In this document: in pieces, positions 17,852-26,570 of the stretch
How the letters are laid out: each line of letters starts with the position of its first letter
Numbering within the stretch: position 1 is the stretch's first letter
Assembly (NCBI GenBank): GCA_002364735.1
Contig: DEZB01000001.1
Coordinates: 1 to 64,000, forward strand
DNA from: Bacteroidales bacterium UBA3143
GTDB taxonomy: Bacteria; Bacteroidota; Bacteroidia; Bacteroidales; Dysgonomonadaceae
Direction: 5' to 3'
Length of the DNA stretch: 64,000 nucleotides
Program-made: the position numbers and the translations under genes
The notes under the pieces: model-generated
What the model saw: the letters and a program-made list of their open reading frames with translations, nothing else
Databases searched by the model: none
Told to the model about the DNA's origin: nothing

Positions 17852-20059
17852 TTATTCCACCACTGTCAACTTATATTTAGATAAGTCTTGCGAGTTGGTG
17901 CCAATCATAATATTGAATTCTCCTGGTTCTACTTTCCACTCGTCATTCCAATACTCAAGTTCCTTGTTGCCAACCTCAAAACTGATGGTTTTGGTTTCGT
18001 TTGGTTCCAGCGTTACGCGTTTAAAACTACGCAACTCTCTGTCAGGTCTCACCCGATCTGAAACTAAGTCATGAACATAGAGCTGCACCACTTCGTCTCC
18101 TTTCACCTTTCCCGTGTTGGTGATTTGCATAGATATGGAGGTAGAAGCATTTACTTTAATCTGATCATCGGCCAATTGCACGTTGTCAATTTTAAAAGTA
18201 GTGTAGCTCAAACCATGTCCAAAATGAAACAATGGCTCTGGATTGGATTTATATATTTTGCGAGGTCTTCCTGTTTCCAATTTGTTGTAAAACATGGGAG
18301 TTTGCCCGACATTGCGTGGAAAAGTAACTGGTAATTTTCCTCCTGGATTTATGTCCCCAAAAAGAACTTCAGCAGCGGCTGTTCCTGTATCCTGTCCAAG
18401 GTACCAGCCTTCCAAAATAGCAGGCGAGTTTTCAGCAGCCCACTCAATTGATCGTGGTCGTCCGTTAATTAAAAAGATGATGTATGGCTTGCCTGTAGCT
18501 GCAATGGCCTTAATAAGTTCGTCTTGCGCACCTGGTAAATCTATGTTGTCAGCATCTTCATTCTCCATGGTGGTTTCTTCTGAGCCACCCACTACCAATA
18601 CAACCACATCCGATTGCAATGCTAATTTAACAGCTTCAGGTATTCTGCTTAAATCGTCAGTAAAATCGCATCCTTGAGCAAATGATACATTGCCTTTATT
18701 GCCAACATATTTTTTCACACCTTCCAAAACAGAAACAAAATACTTTGGTTTTTTAGATGAGTATCCTCCTAAACGCATTTCATTTGCATTGGGTCCTATT
18801 ACTGCAATATTTTTGTATTTGTCAGTACTAATAGGCAACAAATTACCCTCATTTTTCATCAAGATGATGGATTTGCGTGCCACTTCTAACGCCAAGTCAT
18901 CGTGAGCAGGTGTATTCAAAATCTCCTTAAAATTATCTAATGGCACTCCGTAGTAATCAGCCTTAGCGGTCATTTCTGCGTCCTCAAATGAGATCGCTTC
19001 GGGCTTACCATATTCGGGATGCAAAAGCATATCGAAACGCTCATCTACTCCGTTACCAATCAGACCTAAATCGAATTTGGCACGAAGAACCACTCTAACT
19101 GCCTCATCAACTAACGAAACATCTATCGCACCTTCCTCTACTGACTTAATTAAATTATCACCATACATGCGACTATCATTCCATTCTTGAAACATCACCA
19201 ATTCTTGGTGAACGCCCACTTCCAATGCTTTTTTTGCAGCAATTGTTGCATTTGGTGCAAAATTAAAAGTGCTCCACATAAATCTTATATCACGATTATC
19301 GGATACCACCAAGCCATCCCATTGGTACTGATCGCGCAAAATATCCTTCATAACATGAGGGTTTGCATGACAAGGTATTCCATTGAGAAGGTGGTGAGCT
19401 GGCATGATGCTACCTACTCGCGCCTCTTCAATAGCCAACCTGAAAGGATAGAGATGAACGTTTTGCAACGAGTAGTCCGATATGTCCATTGCAGCACCAT
19501 TATCTCCAGCCATTGGTTCTCCATCGGCAACAAAATGTTTGGCAGTGGCAATGATATGATCTTTGTCAAATCTTTGATCTCCCATCCCTTGCAATCCTCT
19601 GATATAGGCAGCTCCAATTTTGCCAACTAAGTAAGGGTCTTCGCCATAGCTCTCTTCGATTCGTCCCCAACGAGCATCGCGAGCAACAGCAATCATGGGT
19701 GTGTAGCAATGATGAATTCCATAAGCACGAGACTCTTTGGCGACAACGTGTCCCATCTTTTCAATCAACTCTTCGTCCCACGTACTGGCCATACCGATGG
19801 CTTGTGGAAATACAGTAGCCCCATCCATCTTTATTCCGTGCAAACATTCATTGGCACTTATATTGGCAATACCCAAACGTGCATTTGCATTAGGATATTG
19901 TGTGGCTAATTGATGTACTTTTTCTTTGAGAGACATTAGTGAAATGAGCGAATCAATTTGATGCTCATTTTTATTTGAGAAAATGTTTTGTTGCGCTTGC
20001 GCCTGTACAAAGAACAGGAACAAAAACATAATAGAAAAAAACTGTTTTACTTTCATCAT
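17852..20059 (-). CDS. Glycoside hydrolase family 3 (beta-glucosidase/xylosidase-like)
   Basis: Cleaves terminal beta-linked sugars by a retaining mechanism. The start at 20059 (or the adjacent ATG at 20056) gives a signal peptide (FFSIMFLFLFFVQAQAQ). Upstream frame to 20131 would overlap the fucosidase and is rejected. The GH3 barrel carries AKHFVADGEP and the nucleophile motif GLVVSDN, with Asn where Trp is more common after the Asp. The alpha/beta sandwich (IAVIGPNANEMRLGGYS) and the C-terminal fibronectin-III-like domain (GHGLSYTTF to the end) follow. About 735 residues, normal for BglX-like enzymes. Last gene of the fucose locus, 13 bp after a GH29 gene. Substrate is unknown. Confidence 0.92.
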   Translation of the reverse strand: MMKVKQFFSIMFLFLFFVQAQAQQNIFSNKNEHQIDSLISLMSLKEKVHQLATQYPNANARLGIANISANECLHGIKMDGATVFPQAIGMASTWDEELIEKMGHVVAKESRAYGIHHCYTPMIAVARDARWGRIEESYGEDPYLVGKIGAAYIRGLQGMGDQRFDKDHIIATAKHFVADGEPMAGDNGAAMDISDYSLQNVHLYPFRLAIEEARVGSIMPAHHLLNGIPCHANPHVMKDILRDQYQWDGLVVSDNRDIRFMWSTFNFAPNATIAAKKALEVGVHQELVMFQEWNDSRMYGDNLIKSVEEGAIDVSLVDEAVRVVLRAKFDLGLIGNGVDERFDMLLHPEYGKPEAISFEDAEMTAKADYYGVPLDNFKEILNTPAHDDLALEVARKSIILMKNEGNLLPISTDKYKNIAVIGPNANEMRLGGYSSKKPKYFVSVLEGVKKYVGNKGNVSFAQGCDFTDDLSRIPEAVKLALQSDVVVLVVGGSEETTMENEDADNIDLPGAQDELIKAIAATGKPYIIFLINGRPRSIEWAAENSPAILEGWYLGQDTGTAAAEVLFGDINPGGKLPVTFPRNVGQTPMFYNKLETGRPRKIYKSNPEPLFHFGHGLSYTTFKIDNVQLADDQIKVNASTSISMQITNTGKVKGDEVVQLYVHDLVSDRVRPDRELRSFKRVTLEPNETKTISFEVGNKELEYWNDEWKVEPGEFNIMIGTNSQDLSKYKLTVVE

Positions 20060-20072
20060 AAAATTATATTTG

Positions 20073-21470
20073 TTAATCTTTAAAATCAGAAACTTTGAAT
20101 ACCCAAGCACTTTCTGCAGGTAATTTGTCAACTGTTAGAACAGGCGGTGTGATGGTTAATTTACCTTTGCTGAATGTAGTTTTTATTTTACCAGCGTACC
20201 CCAACATTTCCACCTTTCCTGCTTTGTTTAGGTTCGATAATACAATTGGTTCTTTGGGCCAATGCGTAGTGATGACGTACAAACTATTATCTTTTTTAGT
20301 GAAATACAGACCTTTAGCATCAGGTTTAGATTTGCTGCGCCATGGTTGAGATGAATAGATGGCTTCACCATTAACTTTCAACCATTTGCCCATATCCAAC
20401 AAACGCTCTTGCATTACAACTGGAATCATGCCTCTTGCATCAGGTCCAATGTTCAACAAAAAGTTACCTCCATTGCTTACTTTTTCTATCAATATCGTGA
20501 TGAGTTGTTTTGAAGAGAGATAATGCTGGGTAGTTTCAAATTGATTGTACCCATATGACGTTCCAATGCCTCTGCTCTCCTCCCAAGGGTGATCAGCTTT
20601 GTCGCCAATGCCAATACTACTGTGAACAAGGTCGTACTCGGTAGTGTAATAATCTCCATGCTTACTCCGTGTTTCTTTACCCCATCGGTCGTTCACAACA
20701 ACTGTGTTTTTAACGGGCGAATCGTTATACAACCATTGAAGAAATTCTTCGCTTCTCAATGTTTTACTGTCATAGTCCCACTCACCATCCGAAAAGATGA
20801 TTTCAGGTTTATAGTTATTCACCAGTTCTTTCATTTGCGGGATCATGTGATTGTATGCCCATTTATCCATTGTTTTAGCAGAATACAAAGGGTTTGCCCA
20901 CTCTAATAGCGAATAGTATAACCCAAAATGAAGACCTGCATCGCGAACTGCCGTAGAAAGCGTATCAATAATATCGACATGAGGCCCCATCACTACACTA
21001 TTCCATACGGGTGTTTGAGTGCTTGGCCACAAACAAAAACCATCGTGATGCTTAGAGGTCAACACAACATATTTAGCTCCTGCTTCTTTAAATAGATCTG
21101 CCCACTGGGCAGGATCGAAATATTCGGCTTTAAACATTGGGGCAAAATCAGCATAGCTAAAGTTATCACCATATTGTTTACTGTGGAACTTCTTAAATAG
21201 TTCGTTCCCTTCAATTAGTCGATTGTAATAGTGCTCAGCATATTTCTCATACACACCTTCCACCTCATTTACAGGTGCATAAGCGGGAACTGAATATAAT
21301 CCCCAATGTATAAATATTCCAAACTTTGCATCAGTCCACCATTCTGGCGTCGGTCTTTTATCCAATGACTCCCAGTTGGCAGTGTATTGGGCAAATATGC
21401 CTGTGGATAATGACAATAAGCATATTACTAAAGATGCTTTAAGTAGATGAGAGATAACTTTGTGTTTCAT
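20073..21470 (-). CDS. Alpha-L-fucosidase, GH29 (copy 4)
   Basis: A 465-residue secreted enzyme with a signal peptide (LVICLLSLSTGIFAQ). Typical GH29 segments are DAKFGIFIHWGLYSVPAY, the substrate-binding SKHHDGFCLW (His141-His142) and FGLYYSLLEW. The nucleophile Asp228 is in IIFSDGEWD. After the barrel, GNFLLNIGPDARGMIP leads into a beta-sandwich. The WGLYSVPAYAP and EYD segments fit the broad-specificity GH29-A type. It is followed 13 bp later by the GH3 gene and preceded by its own promoter, so these two can be expressed separately from the rest of the locus. Confidence 0.93.
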   Translation of the reverse strand: MKHKVISHLLKASLVICLLSLSTGIFAQYTANWESLDKRPTPEWWTDAKFGIFIHWGLYSVPAYAPVNEVEGVYEKYAEHYYNRLIEGNELFKKFHSKQYGDNFSYADFAPMFKAEYFDPAQWADLFKEAGAKYVVLTSKHHDGFCLWPSTQTPVWNSVVMGPHVDIIDTLSTAVRDAGLHFGLYYSLLEWANPLYSAKTMDKWAYNHMIPQMKELVNNYKPEIIFSDGEWDYDSKTLRSEEFLQWLYNDSPVKNTVVVNDRWGKETRSKHGDYYTTEYDLVHSSIGIGDKADHPWEESRGIGTSYGYNQFETTQHYLSSKQLITILIEKVSNGGNFLLNIGPDARGMIPVVMQERLLDMGKWLKVNGEAIYSSQPWRSKSKPDAKGLYFTKKDNSLYVITTHWPKEPIVLSNLNKAGKVEMLGYAGKIKTTFSKGKLTITPPVLTVDKLPAESAWVFKVSDFKD

Positions 21471-21500
21471 TTAATGTTTTATGTTTTAAAAGTAGAGAAG

Positions 21501-21544
21501 AAAGCAACTTTGTTGAAGTTTAGCATATAAAAAGCCACTTTGTT
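21501..21544. repeat. Direct repeat in fucosidase leader
   Basis: AAAGCAACTTTGTT (21501-21514) and AAAGCCACTTTGTT (21531-21544) are 13/14 identical at a 30-bp period. They lie in the untranslated leader between the predicted promoter and the GH29 start at 21470. A regulatory role is possible but not shown. Confidence 0.5.
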
Positions 21545-21575
21545 TCATGTTTATATTTGATTATCATTTTCCATA

Positions 21576-21607
21576 CAAATATATGATTAATTATAACTGT
21601 ATGCCAA
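21576..21607 (-). promoter_or_regulatory. Internal promoter for GH29-GH3 pair
   Basis: Read on minus: TTG at 21607-21605, 21 bases, then TATATTTG at 21583-21576. Both boxes and the spacing fit the Bacteroidetes consensus. It implies a leader of roughly 100 bases before the ATG at 21470. Confidence 0.5.
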
Positions 21608-21655
21608 TGATAGTATGAAAAGTTATTTTTGGAACACTAATCACGTATATCATAT

Positions 21656-23071
21656 TCACTGTTCAGCTGCTCCGATTATCTTAAAAGTACTGATAAGTGG
21701 GCATGCTCTTGAATTTGAAATAACCAATCTTATTTTCTCTGTTTTAGGAAAAGGTTTTCCACTCGTTTCAGGAGAATTGCCCATAATTATTTTCTTATAG
21801 CCAATGGTTTCTTGAGCTGCAACTTCCACCCAATCTTGCCCATCAAAACACTCAATACTAAAAGATGCTACCCTTTGTCCCAGCGGAATATATTCTTGCA
21901 GAATGACTCCTCGAACATTCATGAGCTTTCCTAAGTCAATCTCAATGCTTGCCGAATTAATCCCATCATCTGTAGCAAAGTAGGTGTCATAGTTATCATC
22001 AGCTACTAATTTTGGACTAAACTCTCTTGCTTTGGCTCGCCAAGCATCAGCTGATATCTTAGCGCCTTCACCCTGAGCAAGGTCATTCTCATACAACCCA
22101 TCTATCCATTTTTTGAATTCTTTGAGTCGGACGATAGATGCCTGATCAATCAATCCGTCTTGATTTGGAGCTACATTAATTAATGCAACTGCATTAAGCC
22201 CAACGGTGCTTAAGTAATATTCCTTGAGTTTCTCAAGACTTATTATTGGCTCATTGACATGAAACCAGTTTCCTTGTGCAATCAAAGATGCCTCAGTTGG
22301 ATACCAAGGTCCGTCTTCATTGATAAAACTCCAGTTAGGATCTTTCAATCCGCCATGCGCTCCAGGAAAACGGGCACAATCTTCGGGCATAAACTTTACA
22401 AGAGTACCCGAATCGTAAACAAGTGCACCTGGTTGGTGCTTTCGGATAACCTCACTAACCTCCTTAAAATCAACAGTCATATTTGTGGCTCCAAAACCAT
22501 CAAACCACAACTCGTCGACTTGACCGTAATTGGTTAATAATTCAGTAAGTTGAGCTATATAAAAATCACTATAAGCTGCTTTATCTTTACCAGAATGCTC
22601 GTAGTTGCGATCGTATATTGAGCTGTATATACCAAACAATATCCCTGCTTCATGGCAAGCATCTGCGAGTTCTTTCACCACATCTCCTTTACCATTTTTC
22701 CAAGGTGACGATTTCACACAGTGGTCAGTTGTGGCTGTCTGCCAATTGCAAAAACCGTCATGGTGCTTCGAAGTCAATACTATCCCCTTGAAGCCACCTG
22801 CAATGGCGGCCTGAACCCATTGCTTTGCATCAAGCTGTTCAGGATTGAACTTATTCGGATCTTCTGTGCCATCGCCCATATGATTATCACTGGGGTAAAA
22901 TGTTTTTATCCCAAAATGAACAAACATCAGCATCTCCTGCTCTTGCCAATGAAATTGCTTTTCTGAAGGAACTGGCAAGAGCGCTTCAGGAGGAGTTCCT
23001 GTGTTATTACATCCCATCATAGCAAAAAGAACTATCTGAATAAGTAAAATAAATTTAGTCGAATTAATCAT
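21656..23071 (-). CDS. Alpha-L-fucosidase lipoprotein, GH29 with F5/8-type domain (copy 3)
   Basis: A 471-residue protein with lipobox AMMGC (Cys21). The GH29 barrel shows FVHFGIKTFYPSD, LTSKHHDGFCNW (His103-His104), FGIYSSIYDRN and the nucleophile Asp191 in ELWFDGFG. From about residue 345 a C-terminal F5/8-type (CBM32-like) carbohydrate-binding domain follows (SIEIDLGKLMNVRGVILQEY, IRLVISNSRACP). This layout fits the GH29-B group, which I know mostly as alpha-1,3/1,4-fucosidases on branched glycans such as Lewis structures; that specificity is inference. It lies 42 bp after the sulfatase gene. Confidence 0.92.
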   Translation of the reverse strand: MINSTKFILLIQIVLFAMMGCNNTGTPPEALLPVPSEKQFHWQEQEMLMFVHFGIKTFYPSDNHMGDGTEDPNKFNPEQLDAKQWVQAAIAGGFKGIVLTSKHHDGFCNWQTATTDHCVKSSPWKNGKGDVVKELADACHEAGILFGIYSSIYDRNYEHSGKDKAAYSDFYIAQLTELLTNYGQVDELWFDGFGATNMTVDFKEVSEVIRKHQPGALVYDSGTLVKFMPEDCARFPGAHGGLKDPNWSFINEDGPWYPTEASLIAQGNWFHVNEPIISLEKLKEYYLSTVGLNAVALINVAPNQDGLIDQASIVRLKEFKKWIDGLYENDLAQGEGAKISADAWRAKAREFSPKLVADDNYDTYFATDDGINSASIEIDLGKLMNVRGVILQEYIPLGQRVASFSIECFDGQDWVEVAAQETIGYKKIIMGNSPETSGKPFPKTEKIRLVISNSRACPLISTFKIIGAAEQ

Positions 23072-23113
23072 TGTGATTTAATTTTTTGTGTAAATTGATC
23101 GCTAATAAACATC

Positions 23114-24583
23114 CTAATTGTATATTTTTCCTTTTAAAATTTCAGAAAAGAAATTGTTGTAATATTCGGATACGTCCATGGTATCACCCATTTTAATCTG
23201 GAGTTCTTTAAACTCTTCAAAAAGATTATCCATAATTTCTTTATAGTTTTTATCACCAGCTAAATCAATCATTTCTTCAGAATCATTTTCAATATCGTAC
23301 AACCTAACGACATTAGCTTTTGGATATATGATCATTTTATACTGATCTGTGCGGATCATGCGTTGATTTTCGAGGTACGCGCCATAAATAACGTCATGCC
23401 CTCTTGCTGATGCACTGTTGCAAAGAGGCAAAAGAGAATTGAAGTCTACGTGTTGCACTGCATTACTCCCAGCAATATCAAGTGAAGTTGCCATGATATC
23501 TTGCAAATAAACTTTCTCATCAAGCACTTTACCCTTTTCAATATTAGGACCAACAATAAACAGCGGAACGCGTATACTACGATCGTACATGTTTTGTTTG
23601 CCAATAAAACCATGATCACCTAATGCCAACCCATGGTCTGCAGTGAAAATAATATAGGTATTCTCCGCTTTTCCAGTTGTTTCAAGTGCATCCAAAATCC
23701 TTCCGATTTGATCATCCATATGCGTTATAATGGCGTAATATTCTTGACGGTTAACCTTTACAGAGTAAGCTGTACGTGGAAATGGAGCTAATCTTTCATC
23801 TCTTAAACCATGTCCTGACCCTACCTCTTCGGAGTATGGATATTCAGGCAGAAAATTCTTTGGAAGAGAAATATTTTCAACTGGATACATATCAACATAT
23901 TGCTTTGGAGACTGCCTGGGATCATGAGGCGCATTAAATGCTATATATATAAAGAAAGGGTTATCTTCATTTTTAGCATTATCTAAAAAACCTAAAGCTT
24001 CATCTCCCAAAACTTCGCTCCAGTGTTTACCACCTTTCCAGTATCCACCTAATGTTTTGTCATATGGACTCCAAGTATCTATTTCATTTTGGATAAATTT
24101 TCTATCATAACGCCCATCAGTTTGGTTTGGCATTCCAGCTCTAACAGTACCAATTACATCAAAAACCTCATGTACATCACGATTTACATGCCACTTTCCT
24201 GCAAAATAAGTATTATATCCTTCTGCTTTCATTAATTCAGACCAATACTTTATTTGAGGTGTTGAGGATGTATTTTCAGATTTCTCTTTTACAAATTGTT
24301 CAGCTTTCCAAAGGTATTTCCCTGTATTTAGCATGACTCGACTTGCCACACTAACAGCTGGTGACCAAGAACCTTGATTGAAAGCATGGGTGAAAGTTAC
24401 CCCCATTTCTCTCAGACGATCAAGATTAGGAGTTCTCACTTCTTTGTTGTTTAGTGAACCAATGCTTTCAAATGTCTGGTCATCAGCAAATATAAAGAGA
24501 ACGTTGGATTTTGATTTATTCTGAGCAATTAAGCTTGTAGATAGGATTAATCCAAATACTCCAGTTATAACATTAATTTTCAT
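23114..24583 (-). CDS. S1-family sulfatase, Ser-type active site
   Basis: A 489-residue exported sulfatase (signal LILSTSLIAQ). Metal-binding start FIFADDQ (Asp34, Asp35), then PNLDRLREMGVTFTHAF, GKWHVN, FFIYIAFNAPHDP and TADHGLALGDHG are all present. The formylglycine motif, normally Cys-X-Pro/Ala-Ser-Arg, reads SVASR at residues 78-82. The codon is AGT (complement of 24350-24352), so Ser replaces Cys. Ser-type sulfatases are real and are matured by radical-SAM anSME enzymes; none is in this window. It probably removes sulfate from a fucosylated glycan. It lies between two GH29 genes. Confidence 0.92.
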   Translation of the reverse strand: MKINVITGVFGLILSTSLIAQNKSKSNVLFIFADDQTFESIGSLNNKEVRTPNLDRLREMGVTFTHAFNQGSWSPAVSVASRVMLNTGKYLWKAEQFVKEKSENTSSTPQIKYWSELMKAEGYNTYFAGKWHVNRDVHEVFDVIGTVRAGMPNQTDGRYDRKFIQNEIDTWSPYDKTLGGYWKGGKHWSEVLGDEALGFLDNAKNEDNPFFIYIAFNAPHDPRQSPKQYVDMYPVENISLPKNFLPEYPYSEEVGSGHGLRDERLAPFPRTAYSVKVNRQEYYAIITHMDDQIGRILDALETTGKAENTYIIFTADHGLALGDHGFIGKQNMYDRSIRVPLFIVGPNIEKGKVLDEKVYLQDIMATSLDIAGSNAVQHVDFNSLLPLCNSASARGHDVIYGAYLENQRMIRTDQYKMIIYPKANVVRLYDIENDSEEMIDLAGDKNYKEIMDNLFEEFKELQIKMGDTMDVSEYYNNFFSEILKGKIYN

Positions 24584-24625
24584 TTTGAACTTGTTTGACT
24601 ATTTTGAGTGTAAATCAACATTGAT

Positions 24626-24740
24626 TTAATTCTTTAAATTAGACAAAGTTTGAATATCATCTGCATGAACAGAACCATCAGGCAAAGGACCGATATTAAG
24701 CAAGAGCTTGTTACAATTTAAGCACAAACTATTTTCAAGC
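24626..24740 (-). pseudogene. Remnant of a fifth GH29 fucosidase (3' end)
   Basis: In the gap between the sulfatase and a GH29 gene, the minus strand encodes NKLLLNIGPLPDGSVHADD, then IQTLSNLKN and a stop at 24626-24628. This is the GH29 barrel-end motif (compare NFLLNIGPDARG and NLLLGVGPKADG in neighbours). No start, catalytic residues or upstream domain remain; the frame upstream loses similarity by about 24720. It looks like the surviving tail of a deleted fucosidase paralogue. Confidence 0.65.
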
Positions 24741-24756
24741 CTTAATCTGTTAATTG

Positions 24757-25806
24757 CTAAAGACTAATGTTTAATTTCTCTCTTAGCTCTGTTAGAATCT
24801 CAATGTCTTCACTCCTTATTTTACCTTCGCGATTGGGAGGACAGTTGAGAATCAAAATATTATCTTGCGCTGTAGCAGTTTTGTATAGCTCAATTAGTTC
24901 GTCAACTGGTTTAAAAACAGTATCTGTCGTATTATAAAACCATCGTTGACTAATACATACAGTGGATTCCCATGGCATGTAATATTCTTCTCCGTTATGG
25001 GTAAATATTTTTGGATCATCTTTTGCCAGCAAATAAGGATCTCCCAGTCTAAAATCACTTGGGAAATACCTGATTGGATAACCCTCCTGCTGGTCTTTTG
25101 GTAATACTGGATGGTGGTCTGGATTTTCTGGTAGTCCAATTGTCCAATTCACTCCAATTTGACATTCTGGCTCTTTTGATTTAATGGTTTGATATATTTC
25201 TTTAATCGGCCAACGATTATTTTCTTTCATCCAACCCCCATCAAACCAAAACTCAACCACATTGATGTGTTTTTGAGTAATTTCAAGTAATTCATCTAAC
25301 TGTTTAATCATATAGGAATTGTAGGTGCTATCAAGCAAACTGTTTTTCACATCACTGTTTTTGCTCCTGTCCCATAACGAATAATAAAGACCTAAACCAA
25401 TATCATGCTTTTTACATGCTTTTGCAACAGCCTCAACCACATTGGTAGTATTACCTGAATTGCTCACATCATATTCTGTGTATTTACTATCCCATAAACA
25501 AAAACCATCATGATGCTTAGCTATTAGAATTACGTATTTCATACCAGCATTCTTGGCCGTTTCAATCCATTGCTCAGCATCAACTGAAGCAGGATTATAA
25601 GACAATGCTGGTTTTGAACCATCGGTCCATTCCATATCATGAAATGTATTTATCCCGAAATGAATAAACATTCCATATTTGCGTTCAATTTGTTTTATTT
25701 GTGCAACACTTGGCTCTGTTGATGGTACAGGAAGGAATTCTTTTTTTGTGTTTCCACAAGAAAAAAAAGTCAGTGTTACAATGCTAATTAATAATAATTG
25801 TTTCAT
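24757..25806 (-). CDS. Alpha-L-fucosidase lipoprotein, GH29 (copy 2)
   Basis: A compact 349-residue GH29 enzyme with lipobox FFSC (Cys17). The barrel holds YGMFIHFGINTF, LIAKHHDGFCLW (His98-His99), LGLYYSLWDRS and the nucleophile Asp189 in EFWFDGGW. It ends soon after ILILNCPPNREGKI and so lacks the C-terminal beta-sandwich found in most fucosidases. That domain may have been lost, or the protein may belong to a short GH29 subgroup. The gap upstream contains the hairpin ending the previous unit, and a GH29 remnant lies downstream. Confidence 0.9.
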   Translation of the reverse strand: MKQLLLISIVTLTFFSCGNTKKEFLPVPSTEPSVAQIKQIERKYGMFIHFGINTFHDMEWTDGSKPALSYNPASVDAEQWIETAKNAGMKYVILIAKHHDGFCLWDSKYTEYDVSNSGNTTNVVEAVAKACKKHDIGLGLYYSLWDRSKNSDVKNSLLDSTYNSYMIKQLDELLEITQKHINVVEFWFDGGWMKENNRWPIKEIYQTIKSKEPECQIGVNWTIGLPENPDHHPVLPKDQQEGYPIRYFPSDFRLGDPYLLAKDDPKIFTHNGEEYYMPWESTVCISQRWFYNTTDTVFKPVDELIELYKTATAQDNILILNCPPNREGKIRSEDIEILTELREKLNISL

Positions 25807-26090
25807 GATTTCTCATTCTATAAATGCTGGTTTAATTTTTGACCTAAAAGTCATTGATTATGGGATTTATGCTTGTCAAACTAACAATTGCTAACTATCA
25901 GACAGAATCTACTTAGTGTCTGCCAGAGAACTGCTGCTTTTTGAGTCTTTGATAAGAAAACGTCAAAGACAAGGCTTTTGAAGCTTTTGAAATTAAGGAG
26001 TTTACTCCTAATAAATGACTGTTTCAAAAACGAGAATAACGTGGTACATTGAGCATGTCGAATGCAGCATTTGGCGTTTTCTTGCTGAGA
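25807..26090. other. Gap between GH29 copy 2 and small unknown gene
   Basis: This 284-bp gap holds a terminator-like inverted repeat (25954-26083). The short palindrome GGAGTTTACTCC lies near 26000. No reading frame with family features is present. A near-consensus -7 motif for the GH29 gene was not convincing. Confidence 0.5.
25954..26083 (-). terminator. Stop-linked hairpin element, copy A
   Basis: Read on minus, the element begins 7 bases after the stop of the 26091 gene with AAGAAAACGCCAAATGC. It closes with the inverse, 25954-25970 (AAGAAAACGTCAAAGAC on plus). A second nested stem, GTCTTTGA/TCAAAGAC, spans the TTTTCTTA tract. Sequence and placement match copy B behind fucI. Confidence 0.55.
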
Positions 26091-26570
26091 CTACTTATAA
26101 ATACACTCCATATAAACCATATACCAATCTACAGGCCGTGGATTATTTAATATAGGATCGCCCTGCAACCAGTTCCATCTCAACAGTCCAATTTTTATAG
26201 CTTTGCGCATACTGCTGTCGTCCTCTGCCTCAGTCCAAGCTTTTTCTATGGCAGAAAACGCCATGCTCTGTCTATCAAACTCCACTTGCTGCTCGTTTAG
26301 GCACAAAGGTGCAGAGCGTAGCGCAAATTCACGCATCGCACTATAAGTCTTGGGGTAATTACGCCTGATGTATTTTCCATCCTTACCAATTTTAAGCTCT
26401 TTGGTTTCATAAGGAATCTGAGTAATCGAATTCATTGATACAACTTTCATTCCAATACCTGCTTGATACATTAGCACTACTACAAACAGTATGAAGCATC
26501 GTTTATAGTGGCACTTAATTTGTTTTTCTATCTTCATTATAATCTTCTTCTCACTCAACAGATTTCTCAC
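26091..26570 (-). CDS. Small unknown protein, membrane-anchored or secreted
   Basis: I do not recognise this family. The frame can start at GTG 26570, overlapping the PNGase-like stop by four bases (GTGA), or at ATG 26537 (MKIEKQIKCHYKRC). Both precede one hydrophobic helix (CFILFVVVLMYQAGIGM). The later ATG looks like the more natural signal-anchor start. The rest is about 110 residues, hydrophilic, with a helix rich in Glu/Asp/Arg, and ends WLQGDPILNNPRPVDWYMVYMECIYK. Tight coupling to the upstream gene suggests a shared function. It may be a small partner of the PNGase-like protein. Confidence 0.65.
   Translation of the reverse strand: MRNLLSEKKIIMKIEKQIKCHYKRCFILFVVVLMYQAGIGMKVVSMNSITQIPYETKELKIGKDGKYIRRNYPKTYSAMREFALRSAPLCLNEQQVEFDRQSMAFSAIEKAWTEAEDDSSMRKAIKIGLLRWNWLQGDPILNNPRPVDWYMVYMECIYK

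Noticed and set aside
20060..20131. Upstream start of the GH3 gene
   Set aside because: It overlaps the GH29 stop by 59 bp and hides the signal peptide, which begins correctly at 20059.
23114..24583. Frameshift in the sulfatase active-site region
   Set aside because: The frame is intact across the motif and all other sulfatase motifs are present; only the Cys/Ser change is real.
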